Source: Thiobacillus sp. 65-1059
GTDB lineage: Bacteria; Pseudomonadota; Gammaproteobacteria; Burkholderiales; Thiobacillaceae
Assembly (NCBI GenBank): GCA_001897675.1
Contig: MKUE01000135.1
Span: 1 to 64,000, forward strand
DNA length: 64,000 nt
Direction: 5' to 3'
A program made the translations under genes and the position numbers. Positions 1 to 7,879 of this stretch are shown here, piece after piece; the stretch's first letter is position 1, and each line of letters starts with the position of its first letter. The notes below the pieces were generated by a model that was not told the DNA's origin, made no database searches, and saw only the letters and a list, made by a program, of their open reading frames with translations.

Positions 1-774
1 CGGCGAGACCTTGTTCTTGACGACCTTGACCTTGGTTTCGTTGCCGATGATCTCGTCGCCCTTCTTGATCGCGCCGACGCGGCGGATGTCGAGGCGCACC
101 GAGGCGTAGAACTTGAGCGCATTGCCGCCGGTGGTGGTTTCGGGGTTGCCGAACATGACGCCGATCTTCATGCGGATCTGGTTGATGAAGATCACCAGCG
201 TGTTGGTGCGCTTGATGTTGGCGGTGAGCTTCCTGAGCGCCTGGCTCATCAGCCTGGCCTGCAGCCCCATGTGCGAATCGCCCATCTCGCCTTCGATTTC
301 GGCCTTGGGGGTGAGCGCGGCTACCGAGTCGACCACCACCACGTCGACCGAGCCGGAACGCACCAGCATGTCGGCGATTTCCAGCGCCTGCTCGCCGGTG
401 TCGGGCTGCGAGACCAGGAGGTTGTCGACGTCGACGCCGAGTTTCTGCGCGTAGACCGGGTCGAGCGCGTGCTCGGCGTCGATGAAGGCGGCGGTGCCCC
501 CCATTTTCTGCATCTCGGCGATGACCTGCAGGGTGAGCGTGGTCTTGCCGCTTGACTCCGGGCCGTAGATCTCGATCACGCGGCCGCGCGGCAGGCCGCC
601 GACGCCGAGCGCGATGTCGAGGCCGAGCGAGCCGGTGGAGACGGCCTGGATGTCGCGCGACACGTCGTGGTCGCCGAGGCGCATCACCGAACCCTTGCCG
701 AACTGCTTTTCGATCTGTCCGAGCGCGGCGGCGAGCGCCTTCGATTTGTCTTCTGCCAATGCGGGGGATGCCAT
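1..774 (-). CDS. recA: RecA recombinase (5' part, runs off the window)
   Basis: DNA-dependent ATPase that forms filaments on single-stranded DNA, drives homologous recombination and triggers LexA self-cleavage. The 258 visible codons cover the N-terminal domain and most of the ATPase core. The Walker A motif GPESSGKT is at residues 71-78, and later blocks include [28 protein letters not shown] and [22 protein letters not shown]. The start [10 protein letters not shown] is typical of betaproteobacterial RecA, with GGAGAG a few bases upstream. Usual length is about 345 residues, so roughly a quarter lies outside the window. It is divergent from the WYL regulator at 972. Confidence 0.98.
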   Translation of the reverse strand, partial: MASPALAEDKSKALAAALGQIEKQFGKGSVMRLGDHDVSRDIQAVSTGSLGLDIALGVGGLPRGRVIEIYGPESSGKTTLTLQVIAEMQKMGGTAAFIDAEHALDPVYAQKLGVDVDNLLVSQPDTGEQALEIADMLVRSGSVDVVVVDSVAALTPKAEIEGEMGDSHMGLQARLMSQALRKLTANIKRTNTLVIFINQIRMKIGVMFGNPETTTGGNALKFYASVRLDIRRVGAIKKGDEIIGNETKVKVVKNKVSP

Positions 775-842
775 GGTTTCTCTCTCCTGATCAGTCGGTT
801 TGCGTGAGTGGGGCAGTCGGCAAAGCCGCCTGCATGGCTTGC

Positions 843-871
843 AATGTAGGCCATACATCCATTGGCGTCAA
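843..871 (-). promoter_or_regulatory. recA promoter with an inverted repeat over the -10
   Basis: On the minus strand, TTGACG (866-871) and TACATT (843-848) are separated by 17 bases, a near-consensus sigma-70 promoter about 70 bases before the recA start. An inverted repeat ATGTA-GGCCA-TACAT (plus strand 844-858) overlaps the -10. I could not find the classical SOS box CTGT-N8-ACAG. The ATGTA/TACAT palindrome has a 7-base gap between TGT and ACA instead of 8, so it is only a possible variant operator. Confidence 0.6.
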
Positions 872-893
872 TAAAAAATATCACCTGCATAAA

Positions 894-938
894 AAATACA
901 ACTTGATTGATTGTATTTGATGCCGGCCACCCTATAAT
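894..938 (+). promoter_or_regulatory. Candidate operator and promoter of the WYL regulator
   Basis: A perfect inverted repeat AAATACAA (894-901) and TTGTATTT (911-918) with a 9-base spacer lies just upstream of TATAAT (933-938), so it covers the expected -35 region. The WYL gene starts 34 bases after the -10. This arrangement suits autorepression by the dimeric regulator encoded downstream. The repeat is seen directly; its recognition by that protein is inference. Confidence 0.5.
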
Positions 939-971
939 TTCGGCCATACTGGCTCGAGCGGAGCGAGCTCT

Positions 972-1862
972 ATGATTGCAAAAGAAAAAATGCATCTGGA
1001 TGTGAAGTGGGCGACACGCCAGCGGCTGCAGTACATCGAAATCATGGCCTGGTATGCCGGGGTGGTGACCCGCAGCGACGTCGCCCGCGCCTTCGGCCTG
1101 TCCGATCCGGCTGCGACCAAGGATCTCAAGCTCTACGGCGATCTGGCCCCCGGCAACCTCGTCTACCAGCACAGCGTGTTCGGCTTCGTGCCGGGCGCGG
1201 ATTTCGGCGCCGTCTTTGCCGACCTGGCGCCCGCTGTCGTGCTGCCGGTCATCGCCGCCAATCTGGCGGTGGCAAACGGGCCGTACGGAAGTGAGTCGAT
1301 ATATGGACTGGCGACCGCGGCGCTGCCGCTGCCCGCCCGCTTGCCGGGCGCGCAGACCCTGGCGCAGATCACCCGTGCCATCCACGGCCGGCGCAAGTTG
1401 CGCGTCAGCTACCGCTCCCTGTCAGGGCGGGAGGGCGGGGCGGAGCGGGTGCTGGAGCCGCACACCCTGGTCAATACCGGGCTGCGCTGGCATGTGCGGG
1501 CATATAGCGAGGACACCTGCGATTTCCGCGATTTCGTGCTGTCGCGCGTCGTCGAGGCGGAATGCCTGGATACGCCCGCCGAATCGGGCGAGCAGTACGA
1601 CGACGACTGGGTGGAGACGGTGAGTCTCAAGCTCGCCCCGCACCGCGGGCTCGATGCGCCCAGGCGCGAGAGCCTGCTGCTGGATTACGGCGCAAGCGGC
1701 GAGGCCATCGAAGTGACGGTGCGGCGCGCCCTGCTCGGCTATGCGCTGCAGCGGCTCGGCGTCGACGCCACGCCGGAGCATGCGCTGAATCCGAACGCCT
1801 ACCAGCTGATGCTGCTGAACCGCGACGAGATCGAACCGTTCGCCGCCTGGGCTTTCGGCTAG
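972..1862 (+). CDS. WYL-domain transcriptional regulator (CapW/BrxR-like architecture)
   Basis: 296 residues. An N-terminal winged helix-turn-helix occupies roughly residues 10-70 (RQRLQYIEIMAWYAGVVTRSD). It is followed by a WYL domain (about 125-210, with GLRWHVRAYSEDTCDFRDFV) and a C-terminal WCX-like extension (about 215-296). This size and order matches the dimeric WYL repressors found next to CBASS and BREX phage-defence systems (CapW/BrxR), in which the WYL domain senses an unknown, possibly nucleotide, ligand. No defence genes are visible here; the neighbours are recA and pncC. The palindrome at 894-918 is a likely self-operator. Family assignment is firm, the defence link is only by analogy. 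Confidence 0.85.
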   Translation: MIAKEKMHLDVKWATRQRLQYIEIMAWYAGVVTRSDVARAFGLSDPAATKDLKLYGDLAPGNLVYQHSVFGFVPGADFGAVFADLAPAVVLPVIAANLAVANGPYGSESIYGLATAALPLPARLPGAQTLAQITRAIHGRRKLRVSYRSLSGREGGAERVLEPHTLVNTGLRWHVRAYSEDTCDFRDFVLSRVVEAECLDTPAESGEQYDDDWVETVSLKLAPHRGLDAPRRESLLLDYGASGEAIEVTVRRALLGYALQRLGVDATPEHALNPNAYQLMLLNRDEIEPFAAWAFG

Positions 1863-1868
1863 ATTCAG

Positions 1869-1889
1869 GTTGTAACTTGCGACTTGCCG
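1869..1889 (+). repeat. Heptanucleotide repeat, about 3 units
   Basis: Units GTTGTAA, CTTGCGA, CTTGCCG follow one another in 7-base phase and fill the gap between the stop of the WYL gene and the convergent stop of pncC. The same CTTGNNN pattern recurs at 3821, 9849, 27376 and 34248. Confidence 0.55.
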
Positions 1890-2387
1890 CTATTCAAGCA
1901 AATCGATCAGCCCGCGCAAGGCCGCCGCCACCGCGCGCGAGCGGATTTCCTCGCGGTCGCCGTCGAGGCGGCAGGTCGACGACATGAGCGTGCCATCTTC
2001 CAGCGCCCAGCCGTAGCACACCAGTCCGACGGGTTTTTGCGGGGTGCCGCCGCCGGGTCCGGCGATGCCGGAAATGGCGAGCGTGGCCTGGGCGTGGCTG
2101 TGCGCCAGGGCGCCGGCCGCCATCGCGCTGGCGGTTTCCTCGGAGACGGCGCCGTATTGGTCGAGGGTTTCGGTGGGCACGCCGAGCATCTCGATCTTGG
2201 CGGCGTTGGCGTAGGTGATGAAGCCGCGCTCGTACCACTGCGAGCTGCCGGGCAGCGCGGTGAGCAATTGCCCGACCCAGCCGCCGGTGCAGGACTCGGC
2301 GGTGGCCAGCATCCAGCCGCGCGCGCGCAGCCTGTCGCCGAGTTCGGCGGCGAGCTGCTGCAGTTCTTCGTTGCTTACACGAGCCAT
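1890..2387 (-). CDS. pncC: Nicotinamide-nucleotide amidohydrolase (CinA C-terminal type)
   Basis: 165 residues, corresponding only to the C-terminal domain of CinA. This stand-alone form deamidates NMN to nicotinate mononucleotide in pyridine nucleotide salvage. Family motifs are visible: ATAESCTGGWV, GFITYANAAKIEMLGV, AISGIAGPGGGTPQKPVG. The start MARVSNEE is chosen because it lies only 13 bases inside the pgpA 3' end, giving the usual pgpA-pncC overlap. It is the last gene of the leftward rib-nusB-thiL operon. Confidence 0.9.
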   Translation of the reverse strand: MARVSNEELQQLAAELGDRLRARGWMLATAESCTGGWVGQLLTALPGSSQWYERGFITYANAAKIEMLGVPTETLDQYGAVSEETASAMAAGALAHSHAQATLAISGIAGPGGGTPQKPVGLVCYGWALEDGTLMSSTCRLDGDREEIRSRAVAAALRGLIDLLE

Positions 2388-2881
2388 TGCATTCCTTTGA
2401 TCGCGGCGATTGCGTACGCTGCCGCCAGCAGGTCGTCGAACATCACGCCGAAGCCGTTTTTCAGATGCGCATCGGCGAGCCGGATCGGCCAGGGTTTCAG
2501 GATATCGAACAGGCGAAAGAGTGCAAAGGCCAGCGCAATCCATGGCCAGCCGGCGGGGGTGAACAGCAGCGCCGGAATAAACATGAGAACGAGCGCGAAG
2601 GCGACGATTTCGTCCCACACCATGCCGCCGTGGTCGGCGACGCCGAGCGCACGGCCGGTGCGCCCGCAGGCCCACACGCCGAGCAGGAAGGCTGCGATCA
2701 GCAGAATGATCCGGTTCGGCAGGTCGGGCGCGGCGGCAGCGATCAGCCAGAACAGCGGCAGGCCGAGCAGGGTGCCGACGGTGCCGGGCGCTTTCGGTGC
2801 GAGTCCGCTGCCGAAGCCGAAGGCGATCAGGTGCGCCGGGTGGGCGAAAAGAAATTTGAAATCAGGCTGCAAAGTGGTCAT
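2375..2881 (-). CDS. pgpA: Phosphatidylglycerophosphatase A
   Basis: 168-residue inner-membrane enzyme that removes the phosphate from phosphatidylglycerol phosphate. Conserved segments of the PgpA family are present: GSGLAPKAPGTVGTLLGLP near the N-terminus, GGMVWDEIVAF with the metal-binding acidic residues, FRLFDILKPWPI and KNGFGVMFDD. Three or four hydrophobic helices are visible. It overlaps thiL by 20 bases and pncC by 13 bases, so the three are translationally coupled. The thiL-pgpA order is standard in proteobacteria. Confidence 0.93.
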   Translation of the reverse strand: MTTLQPDFKFLFAHPAHLIAFGFGSGLAPKAPGTVGTLLGLPLFWLIAAAAPDLPNRIILLIAAFLLGVWACGRTGRALGVADHGGMVWDEIVAFALVLMFIPALLFTPAGWPWIALAFALFRLFDILKPWPIRLADAHLKNGFGVMFDDLLAAAYAIAAIKGMQWLV

Positions 2882-3815
2882 ATCCGGTGTGTTCGACGGC
2901 CAGCCGCTGGCCGTCGGGGCCGACGACCGCGAGTCCGGCTTCGGCGGTGATGTGGCCGATGCGGGTGACCGCGACGCCGGCATTTTTGGCGGCCGTCTGC
3001 ACGGCATCGCGCTTGGCGGGCGGCGCGGTGAAGCACAGCTCATAGTCATCGCCGCCCGCCAGCACGCAATCGCGCGCGACTTTTTCATGCAGATACGCCC
3101 GCACCACCGGCAGCGTGGGCAGCGCAGCGAATTCGAGTCCGGCACCGGCCTGCGAGCGCTCCAGAATGTGCCCGAGGTCGCCCAAGAGGCCGTCCGAGAT
3201 GTCGATCGCGCTGGAGGCGACGCCGCGCAGTGCGATGCCGAGCGCCACCCGCGGCGTCGGCAGGTAGAGTGCGGGCAATACCTTGGCGGCGTCGATCTGC
3301 TCCATGAACAGGCGGCCCTGGCGATACGCCAGCGCCATTGCCGCCGAGCCGATCACGCCGGATACCCAGACGTCGTCGCCGGGCTTGGCGCCGTCACGCC
3401 GCAGCGCTTCGCCCGGCGGGACTTCACCGATGACCGTGATGCTGATCGTCAACGCGCCGCGCGTGGTGTCACCGCCGACCAGTTCGATGCCGTGCTGGTC
3501 GGCCATGCGGAAAAAGCCGCGCGCAAACGCGGTGAGCCAGGCGTCGTCCGCGGCCGGCAGCGCGATGGAGAGCGTGGCCCAGCGCGGCGTCGCACCCATC
3601 GCGGCGAGGTCGGACAGGTTCACCGCCAGCGACTTGTGGCCGATGCCGGCGGGGCTGTCCTGCGGCGAGAAGTGGCGGCCTTCGAGCAGCATGTCGGAGG
3701 ACACCGCGAGCTGCATGCCCGGCGTCGGCGCCAGCAGCGCGCAGTCGTCCCCCACGCCCAGCACCGCGCCGGGCGTGGCGCGGGTGAAGTGGCGGGCGAT
3801 GAGGTCGAATTCCAC
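2862..3815 (-). CDS. thiL: Thiamine-monophosphate kinase
   Basis: Phosphorylates thiamine monophosphate to thiamine pyrophosphate, the last step of cofactor synthesis. AIRS/PurM-type fold signatures are present: GVGDDCALL, SSDMLLEGRHF, GHKSLAVNLSDLAAMGA, ELVGGDTTRG and DISDGLLGDLGH. The start is uncertain. A GTG at 3815 gives VEFDLIARHF, the normal family N-terminus (317 residues), while a TTG at 3833 adds six residues inside a heptad repeat. I prefer GTG. Operon position between nusB and pgpA is standard. Confidence 0.93.
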   Translation of the reverse strand: MEFDLIARHFTRATPGAVLGVGDDCALLAPTPGMQLAVSSDMLLEGRHFSPQDSPAGIGHKSLAVNLSDLAAMGATPRWATLSIALPAADDAWLTAFARGFFRMADQHGIELVGGDTTRGALTISITVIGEVPPGEALRRDGAKPGDDVWVSGVIGSAAMALAYRQGRLFMEQIDAAKVLPALYLPTPRVALGIALRGVASSAIDISDGLLGDLGHILERSQAGAGLEFAALPTLPVVRAYLHEKVARDCVLAGGDDYELCFTAPPAKRDAVQTAAKNAGVAVTRIGHITAEAGLAVVGPDGQRLAVEHTGYDHFAA

Positions 3816-3820
3816 GCGAG

Positions 3821-3848
3821 ACTCAAGAGGCAAGGTTCAAGGGACAAG
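3821..3848 (-). repeat. Heptanucleotide repeat, 4 units
   Basis: On the minus strand the units CTTGTCC, CTTGAAC, CTTGCCT and CTTGAGT run without interruption between nusB and the thiL start. This repeat has displaced any clear ribosome binding site for thiL. The rest of the 3849-3895 gap shows only a GC-rich partial hairpin around GGCCGGCC. Confidence 0.6.
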
Positions 3849-3895
3849 GCGGAACGCGTGACGAGGGCCGTTCATGGCCGGCCGCAACCCTGTCC

Positions 3896-4333
3896 CTAGT
3901 CTTTCTTGCGTGCATGCCCGATTTCCACTGCGCGCACGTCCTGCGCCAGCTTGTCGAGCACGCCGTTGATGTATTTGTGGCCGTCGGTGCCGCCGAACTT
4001 CTTGGCGAGCTCGACACCTTCGTTGATGGCGACGCGCCACGGCACGTCGGGGCAGTGCAGCAGCTCGTAGGCGCCGATGAGCAGGATGCCGCGCTCGATC
4101 GGCGAGAGTTCGGCGAGCGGGCGGTCGAGCAGGGGGGTGACGCGCGAGCTCAGCAAGTCCTCCTCTTTCAGCACGCCGTAGAGCAGGGTGCGGAAGTAGG
4201 CCTCGTCGGCGCGTTTGAACTGCTCGTCTTCCTTGAGGTTGGCGGCAATCAGGGTGACGTCGGCGCCGCCCACCAGCCAGGCGTATACCCCTTGCAGCGT
4301 GAATTCGCGGGCAATTTTGCGGGAGCCGGCCAT
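3896..4333 (-). CDS. nusB: Transcription antitermination factor NusB
   Basis: 145 residues. NusB binds boxA RNA with NusE (S10) in rRNA antitermination complexes. The all-helical family pattern is clear: N-terminal SRKIAREFTLQGVYAW, central PIERGILLIGAYELLH, and C-terminal VAINEGVELAKKFGGTDGHKYINGVLDKLA. The gene starts 2 bases after the ribH stop, the conserved ribH-nusB arrangement. Confidence 0.97.
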   Translation of the reverse strand: MAGSRKIAREFTLQGVYAWLVGGADVTLIAANLKEDEQFKRADEAYFRTLLYGVLKEEDLLSSRVTPLLDRPLAELSPIERGILLIGAYELLHCPDVPWRVAINEGVELAKKFGGTDGHKYINGVLDKLAQDVRAVEIGHARKKD

Positions 4334-4335
4334 TG

Positions 4336-4803
4336 TCAGAGACGCTTCAGCAGGTTGGCCATTTCGACCGCCACGCGCGCGGCGTCGCGGCCTTTTTCAG
4401 CCATGCGCACGTGGCCCTGCTCTTCGGTGTCGACGGTGAGGATCGTGTTGGCGATCGGCACGCCGGTCTCCAGCTGCACGTCGAGGATGCCGCGCGCGGA
4501 TTCGTTCGACACCACTTCGAAGTGATAGGTGTCGCCGCGCACCACCGCGCCGATGGCGATCAGTGCATCATACTTTCCGGACTGCGCCATTTTTTGCAGC
4601 ACCAGCGGGTGCTCCAGCGCGCCGGGCACATCGACCAGCAGCACGTCGTCGCGGGCGACGCCGAGCCGGGCCAGTTCGATTTCGCAGGCCGACAGCAGGC
4701 CTTCGCAGATGTCCCGGTTGAAACGGCTCATGACGATGCCGATTTTGAGCCCGCCGCCCTGGTAGACCGGATCGAGTTCGGAGAAGTGGTTGGTGGTTCC
4801 CAT
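4336..4803 (-). CDS. ribH: 6,7-dimethyl-8-ribityllumazine synthase
   Basis: 155 residues. Condenses 5-amino-6-ribitylamino-uracil with 3,4-dihydroxybutanone 4-phosphate to make lumazine. Motifs: [12 protein letters not shown] at the substrate site, [25 protein letters not shown] with the catalytic His, and [16 protein letters not shown]. The start [10 protein letters not shown] is preceded by AAAGGACATCCC, which carries a Shine-Dalgarno. Part of the leftward rib operon between ribB and nusB. Confidence 0.96.
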   Translation of the reverse strand: MGTTNHFSELDPVYQGGGLKIGIVMSRFNRDICEGLLSACEIELARLGVARDDVLLVDVPGALEHPLVLQKMAQSGKYDALIAIGAVVRGDTYHFEVVSNESARGILDVQLETGVPIANTILTVDTEEQGHVRMAEKGRDAARVAVEMANLLKRL

Positions 4804-4841
4804 GGGATGTCCTTTGAATGATCGTCTCGATCGGATCGAGC

Positions 4842-5927
4842 CTATGCCTTTTCGGAATAGCCGGTGACTTCCAGCCCGAACCCGTCCATCGCGGGCATCT
4901 TGCGCGGGCTGGCCAGCAGCTTCATTTTGCCGACGCCGAGGTCGCGCAGGATCTGCGCCCCGATGCCGTAGTCGCGCAGATCGTATTTGCGGCTGTCGAC
5001 CGGCGCCGGGTTGATACGGTGCAGCAGCGCATCGGCGGTTTCCGGCCGATGCAGCAGAACCAGCACGCCGGACTGCGATTCGGCGATGCGTTCCATCGCG
5101 CCCATGATCGGCCACGAATGGCCGCCGCCGGTGACGTCGAGGAAGTCCATCACCGAGAGCGGCTCGTGCACGCGCACCAGGGTTTCATGGTCGGCATGGA
5201 TCGTGCCCTTGACCAGTGCGAGGTGGGTCTCCTTGGCGCATTTGTCGCGGTAGGCGATCAGGCGGAAGGCGCCGTACACCGTCTGGATCAGGCGGTCGGC
5301 GGCGCGCTCGACCAGGCTTTCGGTCTGGTTGCGGTAGTGGATGAGGTCGGCGATGGCGCCGATCTTCAGGCCATGTTCCTGCGCGAACGGGATCAGATCG
5401 GGCAGGCGCGCCATGGTGCCGTCGTCCTTGAGGATTTCGCAGATGACGGAAGCGGGCTGCAGTCCGGCCAGTCCCGCGAGGTCGCAGCCGGCCTCGGTGT
5501 GGCCGGCGCGCACCAGCACGCCGCCGGGCTGCGCGCGCAGCGGGAAGATGTGGCCGGGCTGGATGATGTCGGCAGCCCTGGCGTCGCGCTTCACCGCGGC
5601 CTGGATGGTCACCGCGCGGTCGGCCGCGGAGATCCCGGTGGTCACGCCTTCGGCGGCCTCGATCGACACCGTGAACGCGGTGCCGTGCGGGGTCTGGTTG
5701 TCGGAGACCATCTGCTTCAGGCCAAGCTGGCGGCAGCGCTCGTCGGTCAGCGTCAGGCAGATCAGTCCGCGCCCGTACCTGGCCATGAAGTTGATCGCCT
5801 CGGGGGTGACGTGCTCGGCCGCCATCACCAGATCGCCCTCGTTTTCGCGGTCTTCCTCGTCGACCAGCACGACCATGCGGCCGGCCTTGAGTTCTTCGAT
5901 AATTTCCAGGGTGGAGGCGAGGCTCAT
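4842..5927 (-). CDS. ribB: 3,4-dihydroxy-2-butanone 4-phosphate synthase with degenerate RibA-like domain (RibBX type)
   Basis: 361 residues. The N-terminal half (about 1-205) is an intact RibB domain with [18 protein letters not shown] and [13 protein letters not shown], which makes the four-carbon riboflavin precursor from ribulose 5-phosphate. The C-terminal half aligns in layout with GTP cyclohydrolase II (ending [21 protein letters not shown]). It lacks the zinc and catalytic cysteine cluster; [13 protein letters not shown] stands where a C-x10-C-x-C set is expected. This is the RibBX variant described in Proteobacteria, so GTP cyclohydrolase II activity is not expected and a separate ribA should lie elsewhere. 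Confidence 0.92.
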   Translation of the reverse strand: MSLASTLEIIEELKAGRMVVLVDEEDRENEGDLVMAAEHVTPEAINFMARYGRGLICLTLTDERCRQLGLKQMVSDNQTPHGTAFTVSIEAAEGVTTGISAADRAVTIQAAVKRDARAADIIQPGHIFPLRAQPGGVLVRAGHTEAGCDLAGLAGLQPASVICEILKDDGTMARLPDLIPFAQEHGLKIGAIADLIHYRNQTESLVERAADRLIQTVYGAFRLIAYRDKCAKETHLALVKGTIHADHETLVRVHEPLSVMDFLDVTGGGHSWPIMGAMERIAESQSGVLVLLHRPETADALLHRINPAPVDSRKYDLRDYGIGAQILRDLGVGKMKLLASPRKMPAMDGFGLEVTGYSEKA

Positions 5928-5944
5928 CGGTCGTTGTCCCTAAC

Positions 5945-6550
5945 TTAATCTTTATCCGCGGGGTTCGTGAATTGCATCATGCGCTCGACATAGCGCGCGA
6001 TCATGTCGACTTCCAGGTTGACGCGGCTGCCCGCCTGCAGATGCTTGAGCGTGGTCATTTCCAGCGTATGCGGGATGAGGTTGAGCGCGAAGCGCGTGCC
6101 GGCGACCGTATTGACCGTGAGCGATACACCGTTCACCGTGATCGAGCCCTTGCGGATGATGTAGCGCGCGAGTTCGGCCGGGGTGTCGATTTCCAGCAGG
6201 TGCGACTCGCCTGCCGGCGCGAAGCGGTGCACCGTGCCGACGCCGTCGACGTGTCCCGACACCAGATGCCCGCCGAGCCGGTCGGCCAGCCGCAGCGCCT
6301 TCTCCAGATTGACCTCGGCGCCTGGCATGAAACCCGCCGTGACGCGCAGGGTCTCGGCGGAGACGTCGACGCTGAAGCTGTCGGGCGCCAGCGCCATCGC
6401 GGTCAGGCACACGCCGTTGACCGCGATGCTGTCGCCCAGGCCGACGTCGGTGAAGTCGAGGCCGCCGCCATGGATGGTCATGCGCGCGTCGGCGCCGTGC
6501 GCTTCGTATTCGTGGATGCGGCCAATAGCTTGGATGATGCCGGTGAACAT
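5945..6550 (-). CDS. ribE: Riboflavin synthase alpha chain
   Basis: 201 residues. Dismutates two lumazines to riboflavin and the pyrimidine substrate. Two tandem lumazine-binding barrels are visible: MFTGIIQAIGRI...SIAVNGVCLT (about 1-95) and HLVSGHVDGVGTV...SITVNGVSLTVN (about 96-190). First gene of the leftward riboflavin operon. The 165-base gap to the divergent gene at 6716 contains the operon promoter region, but I saw no FMN riboswitch core there. Confidence 0.96.
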   Translation of the reverse strand: MFTGIIQAIGRIHEYEAHGADARMTIHGGGLDFTDVGLGDSIAVNGVCLTAMALAPDSFSVDVSAETLRVTAGFMPGAEVNLEKALRLADRLGGHLVSGHVDGVGTVHRFAPAGESHLLEIDTPAELARYIIRKGSITVNGVSLTVNTVAGTRFALNLIPHTLEMTTLKHLQAGSRVNLEVDMIARYVERMMQFTNPADKD

Positions 6551-6674
6551 GCGGTAAGAGGCCAGCCAGTAAGACCCCGCATTGTAGGCGTTTAGGCTGG
6601 GCGGGAGAACCCCGGCCTTGCGCGCGCGGAAACGGATCGATGTTCATATAAGGATAAGCGGGTCTTCAAGTTGC

Positions 6675-6680
6675 TATAAT
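6675..6680 (+). promoter_or_regulatory. -10 element for the nitronate monooxygenase-ubiUV operon
   Basis: A perfect TATAAT sits 36 bases before the start at 6716, with GAGGAT near the start as ribosome binding site. The -35 is poor (TTCATA is too far upstream), which would be compatible with an activator-dependent promoter. Confidence 0.4.
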
Positions 6681-6715
6681 GGGCGTCAATTTCTGTAGAG
6701 GATGGAAAGACCGAC

Positions 6716-7879
6716 ATGCTTGCGTCCAGATCGTTTGCCATTCGCGGCCATACCCTGCTGCCCATCGTGCAGGGCGGGATGGGCGTGGGCGTGTCGGCCC
6801 ACCGGCTGGCGGGCGCGGTGGCGCGCGCCGGCGCGATGGGAACGATAGCGAGTATCGACCTGCGGCATCATCACGCCGATCTGTCGGAGCAGTCGCAGCG
6901 CTGCCGCGACAAGGACGAACTCAACCGGCTCAACTTCATCGCGCTCGACCGGGAAATCAAGGCTGCGCTCGCTATCGCGGCCGGCCATGGTCTGGTCGCG
7001 GTCAACGTGATGAAGGCAGTGGACGCGTATCCGGCCTACGTGCGGCAGGCGTGCGCCTCGGGCGCGCAGGCGATCGTGATGGGCGCGGGGCTGCCGCTCG
7101 ATCTGCCGGAGCTCGCCGAAGGCTATCCCGGCGTTGCACTGATTCCGATCCTGTCGGATGCGCGCGGCGTCGCCGTCGTGCTGAAGAAATGGGCGCGCAA
7201 GGGGCGACTGCCGGATGCCATCGTGATCGAGCACCCGCGCTACGCAGGCGGCCATCTCGGCGCGCCGGACCCGGCCGAGTTGACGAATGCGCGTTTCGAT
7301 TTCGCCGCGGTGTTGCCCGGCATTTTCAAGGTTTTCGACGAGCAGGGCATCGCGCGCGGGCAGATTCCGATCATCGTCGGCGGCGGCTTCAACAGCCACG
7401 AGAAGGTGCTGGCTGCGCTGGCGCTGGGGGCGAGCGCAGCGCAGGTCGGCACGCCGTTTGCCGTGACCGAGGAAGGCGATGCCCACCCCAACTTCAAGCG
7501 CGTGCTGCTGGATGCGAAACCCGAAGACATCGTCACTTTCATGAGCGTGGCCGGGCTGCCCGCGCGCGCGGTGAAAACGCCATGGCTCGCCAACTACCTC
7601 AAGCGCGAATCCAGGCTGCAGGCGGTGGCGAAGGCCGACCCCGGGCGCTGCGCCATCGGCCTGCATTGCCTGGCGCAATGCGGCCTGCGCGACGGCCTCA
7701 GGAAAGCCGGCCAGTTCTGCATCGACTCGCAGCTGGTGGCCGCGCTCAAGGGCGACGTCAACAAAGGCCTGTTCTTCCGCGGCAGCGAAAGCCTGCCGTT
7801 CGGCCGCGCGATCCGGCCGGTGCAGGATCTGATCGACTATCTGCTCACCGGCGGGAAGCCGGCGGCCACGGCAGCGTGA
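6716..7879 (+). CDS. Nitronate monooxygenase family FMN enzyme
   Basis: 387 residues. FMN-dependent TIM barrel of the 2-nitropropane dioxygenase/NMO family, which oxidises alkyl nitronates. Visible family features: LPIVQGGMGVGVSAHRLAG at the N-terminus, IEHPRYAGGHLG (with the conserved His and GG), IPIIVGGGFNSHEKVLAAL and GASAAQVGTPFAVTEE. The C-terminus has an unusual cysteine-containing stretch (GLHCLAQCGLRDG). It heads the cluster with yhcC and ubiU/ubiV and its stop overlaps the next start. The exact substrate cannot be read from sequence. Confidence 0.85.
   Translation: MLASRSFAIRGHTLLPIVQGGMGVGVSAHRLAGAVARAGAMGTIASIDLRHHHADLSEQSQRCRDKDELNRLNFIALDREIKAALAIAAGHGLVAVNVMKAVDAYPAYVRQACASGAQAIVMGAGLPLDLPELAEGYPGVALIPILSDARGVAVVLKKWARKGRLPDAIVIEHPRYAGGHLGAPDPAELTNARFDFAAVLPGIFKVFDEQGIARGQIPIIVGGGFNSHEKVLAALALGASAAQVGTPFAVTEEGDAHPNFKRVLLDAKPEDIVTFMSVAGLPARAVKTPWLANYLKRESRLQAVAKADPGRCAIGLHCLAQCGLRDGLRKAGQFCIDSQLVAALKGDVNKGLFFRGSESLPFGRAIRPVQDLIDYLLTGGKPAATAA

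Noticed and set aside
882-905. LexA box before recA (CTGCAT...TACAAC)
   Set aside because: Spacing and right half do not match CTG-N10-CAG; the AT-rich match is weak and it lies upstream of the -35.
1884-3899. 671-codon plus-strand open frame over pncC, pgpA and thiL
   Set aside because: It is antisense to three well-recognised enzymes, has no family match, and its composition (Ala/Arg/Gly/Gln) is what GC-rich antisense gives.
6551-6715. FMN riboswitch before ribE
   Set aside because: The conserved RFN core is not visible on the minus strand in this gap.
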